Origin: Azospirillum sp.
Lineage (GTDB): Bacteria; Pseudomonadota; Alphaproteobacteria; Azospirillales; Azospirillaceae
DNA: 64,000 bases
Assembly: GCA_027486405.1 (NCBI GenBank)
Contig: JAIXPD010000007.1
Span: forward strand, 1-64,000
Direction of reading: 5' to 3'
Made by a program: the position numbers and the translations under genes
Shown here: piece after piece, positions 62,271 to 64,000 of the stretch
Layout: every line of letters starts with the position of its first letter
Numbering within the stretch: position 1 is the first letter of the stretch
The notes under the pieces: generated by a model
The model's database searches: none
What the model was told of the DNA's origin: nothing
The model's input: the letters and a program-made list of their open reading frames with translations, nothing else

Positions 62271-63119
62271 TCAGGACGCCTTTGCCGGTGAGCCCGCCGC
62301 CACCGCGCCGGACACCCCGACCGTGGACGACGCGGGACCGGTCGGCGGTTTGGATGGTGGCTTGGACGGCGGCGTTGCCGCAACCGGACGAGCCTCCGCC
62401 GGACGGGACACCGCCGATGCGACGCCCTGCCCGCCTGCGCCCGCCCCGCCCCCATCCGCTGCTGTTCTGCCAGAGGCGGCAGGACCAGGAGCGGGCGGAG
62501 TCGTGGCCGTGCGCTTCGCCGCGCCCGGGGCCACCGAATCGCGCCGGTCCTGGAACATGCCGCGCTGCAAGCCAACGCCGCCCATTTGCAGCGTTTGCCA
62601 CGGCACGAAACGGTCATTGGGAAGCTGGGCTTGCTGGCGAAAGGCCGCCATCGGCTGGTAGGTGCCGGAATAGTTGCTCCACCAATCCAGCTTGCCGCCC
62701 TCGAAACGGATGGTTCCGGCGTACAGCACCGGACGCCCGGCGGCCAACCCGGCGTGGCCGCTGCGCGACGACACATAGGTGCGCTGGTCGTTGCGGGTGT
62801 CGCCCTGGACGCGGACGAAATTATAGGTGCCGTTGGGCCGGGTGCGGACGTTGCGCTCCGCGCTGTTCAACAGGAACTCATCGCCCTGGCTGCGCACCAG
62901 CTCATCCCCGGCGCTCGCCCGCTCGCTCTTGCCCACACGCCGGGCGGCGAAGGTGGTCATCGGTTGCGCCGCATCCGCGCGCGGCCGGGCCGGATGCGGG
63001 GCCGTCAACCGCACCGCCTTGGCTTGCCCAACCAGCGCCCCAGCCCCCGCCGCCCCAGCGGTGGAACGGTTCGGCCAATGGCAGGGCGGCGGCGCAACGG
63101 ATTTCGGCGGTTTGGGCAT
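62271..63119 (-). CDS. Unknown protein with W-W-S-N-x-S-G-x-Y motif domain
   Basis: A 282-residue protein with basic Ala/Pro-rich ends and a conserved-looking core (60-190): R-S-Q-G-D-E-F-L-L-N-S-A, Y-V-S-S-R-S-G-H-A, then V-L-Y-A-G-T-I-R-F-E-G-G-K-L-D-W-W-S-N-Y-S-G-T-Y-Q-P (written here in pieces of at most 19: G-K-L-D-W-W-S-N-Y-S-G-T-Y-Q-P). The core resembles a segment seen in polymorphic-toxin-type proteins. It lies between a SPOR gene and a PAAR-like gene, so a type-VI-linked effector or accessory role is possible, but I do not recognise a defined family. Confidence 0.6.
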   Translation of the reverse strand: MPKPPKSVAPPPCHWPNRSTAGAAGAGALVGQAKAVRLTAPHPARPRADAAQPMTTFAARRVGKSERASAGDELVRSQGDEFLLNSAERNVRTRPNGTYNFVRVQGDTRNDQRTYVSSRSGHAGLAAGRPVLYAGTIRFEGGKLDWWSNYSGTYQPMAAFRQQAQLPNDRFVPWQTLQMGGVGLQRGMFQDRRDSVAPGAAKRTATTPPAPGPAASGRTAADGGGAGAGGQGVASAVSRPAEARPVAATPPSKPPSKPPTGPASSTVGVSGAVAAGSPAKAS

Positions 63120-63462
63120 CGACGATCCTGCGAACGGAACCTCGCCTCACTATAGCCGAACCACCCGCCCCTGCAACCGGGACGGGGGCGATCAGGGCAA
63201 TCGCTTGAAGCTTGTACGGGCCTGACCGGAACAAGAATTGCCACGGATTTCGCGGATTTTCTCATGGATTTCGCGGAATGCGCCTCTGGTCCCTTCTGAT
63301 GACGAGCCTTATGGCAAGCCGTCTGAGAGGCATGCGCGACGTTTGGAGCCAAAAATCCGCGAAATCCGCTTTTGTCCGTGAAATTCGTGTCCAATCTTGT
63401 TTCGGTGACGATGATCTCTCGGTCAAGCGATTGCCCTGGGGCGCGATGGGGCAGGAAGGGCC
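63120..63462. repeat. Gene-free region with 17-bp inverted repeat
   Basis: CGGATTTCGCGGATTTT (63244-63260) is the exact reverse complement of 63352-63368, with a further GGATTTCGCGGA copy at 63266-63277. Such TTTCGCGGA clusters occur as dispersed intergenic repeats in bacterial genomes. No gene is supported here. Confidence 0.6.
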
Positions 63463-63849
63463 TCACACCTGCGTCTGAAACTGCCCGGCCATGGTGATGC
63501 TGATGGAGCCGCCCCAACTGCACAGGCATTTGCTGCCGTCGTCCAGGGTCGGCATCTTGCCGACCATCACGGTGGGGATGCCGGGCATCCAGGGGGCGGC
63601 GGTCATCGGGATGCAGGGCATCGGGGTCAGCGCCCCCAACGCCGCCGCCGTCGCCGCCGCGACCATCGGGTTGGCCATGCTGTTGCACATGCCAAAGGGC
63701 AGGATGTTCACCATCGGCTTGTAATCCATGATGTTGGCAGCGGGCACGCCCCCGGCCATCACGCAATTGGCGGGCAGAACCATCAGGCTGCCCGGTGCCA
63801 GACCGAACGTGCACTTGATCATCGCCCCCATCACCACCTGCATGCCCAT
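63463..63849 (-). CDS. PAAR-like DUF4280/DUF4150-type protein
   Basis: A 128-residue protein rich in Met, Gly and Pro: M-G-A-M-I-K-C-T-F-G-L-A-P, F-G-M-C-N-S-M-A-N-P, P-C-I-P-M-T-A-A-P-W-M-P-G, D-G-S-K-C-L-C-S-W-G-G-S-I-S. This is the characteristic arrangement of PAAR-like proteins (spike tip) with conserved Cys in the family. ATG 63849 is chosen because GGGAGG lies six bases upstream. It would cap a VgrG-type spike and carry effectors in type VI or related injection systems. Confidence 0.85.
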   Translation of the reverse strand: MGMQVVMGAMIKCTFGLAPGSLMVLPANCVMAGGVPAANIMDYKPMVNILPFGMCNSMANPMVAAATAAALGALTPMPCIPMTAAPWMPGIPTVMVGKMPTLDDGSKCLCSWGGSISITMAGQFQTQV

Positions 63850-63874
63850 GGCGCGCCTCCCGCGTTTCGTCGAT

Positions 63875-64000
63875 TCATTTGCCAAACAGTCGGCCCAGCA
63901 ACGACGCCTTGCCCGGTCCCTCCGGGTCGTCGAAGCGGGTCGGGCCGTCCACCACCACCCCGGCGCGGTACAGCGTGCGCGCGGCGGGCGCGCCGCCGGG
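63875..64000 (-). CDS. C-terminal end of an unidentified gene (cut by window edge)
   Basis: The frame is open from the window edge to a TGA at 63875-63877 and ends in L-Y-R-A-G-V-V-V-D-G-P-T-R-F-D-D and L-L-G-R-L-F-G-K. About 41 residues are visible. It is upstream of and co-directional with the PAAR-like gene, so it probably belongs to the same secretion-like cluster. Type VI accessory proteins such as DUF2169 or DUF3540 are frequent in that position, but the visible part is too short to tell. Confidence 0.7.
   Translation of the reverse strand, partial: PGGAPAARTLYRAGVVVDGPTRFDDPEGPGKASLLGRLFGK

Noticed and set aside
1..64000. CRISPR array
   Set aside because: No set of regularly spaced identical repeats with unique spacers was seen on either strand.

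Overview
The window is G+C-rich DNA with tightly packed, often overlapping genes. It probably comes from an alphaproteobacterium of the Rhodospirillales/Azospirillaceae kind. The reasons are the alphaproteobacterial-type RpoH, the SoxBDAG-PurU cluster, a soluble chemoreceptor, a long CheA cluster and the overall style; this is inference and no 16S gene is present. It divides into a 19-kb integrated phage-like element on the left and chromosomal metabolic, transport and chemotaxis genes on the right.

Bases 1-326 hold the end of an IS630-type transposase and unassigned sequence. From 327 to 19397 lies an element integrated into the 3' part of a tRNA-Glu(CTC) gene, bounded by a 63-bp perfect direct repeat (327-389 and 19335-19397). 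It carries a tyrosine integrase, a small HTH protein, an AlpA-like protein, a primase-helicase, and a nested inverted-repeat structure that could be a replication origin. Packaging and capsid genes follow: terS, terL, portal, a protease-capsid fusion, a gpW-like connector, a DUF2190-like decoration protein and a neck protein. After these come a tape measure protein, neck/tail-terminator-like genes and a small XRE repressor with two matching operators. I find no lysis genes, no tail tip or fibre and no clear major tail protein, although no gene is visibly broken. This fits a capsid-forming phage satellite or a minimal prophage better than a decayed full phage.

From 19.4 to 24.8 kb are housekeeping genes: L-threonine aldolase, a small membrane-anchored protein, RluA-family pseudouridine synthase, rpoH, an Lrp regulator and a YcaQ-type protein. 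At 24.9-30.7 kb is a vanillate-demethylase-like pair (VanA/VanB type) with a GntR regulator between them and two TTGTATACAG operators upstream, then a soluble chemoreceptor and a serine hydrolase.

At 30.9-42.5 kb is a self-contained module. A XylR/DmpR-type sigma-54 activator faces a six-gene operon encoding an aldehyde dehydrogenase, a zinc alcohol dehydrogenase, DUF1302, DUF1329, a YCF48-like beta-propeller and an RND (MMPL) transporter. A near-consensus -24/-12 promoter and upstream dyads lie just ahead of the first gene. This looks like aryl (or terpene) alcohol oxidation coupled to envelope transport.

At 42.5-48.6 kb is a sarcosine oxidase operon, soxBDAG-purU, followed by a phytanoyl-CoA-dioxygenase-like gene and a periplasmic solute-binding protein. 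At 51.0-61.3 kb is an eight-gene chemotaxis operon (two receivers, two chemoreceptors, CheR, a double-domain CheW, CheB, a long CheA). The right end has a SPOR-domain protein, a protein of unknown function, a PAAR-like DUF4280 protein and one truncated gene, suggesting the edge of a type VI-secretion-like cluster.
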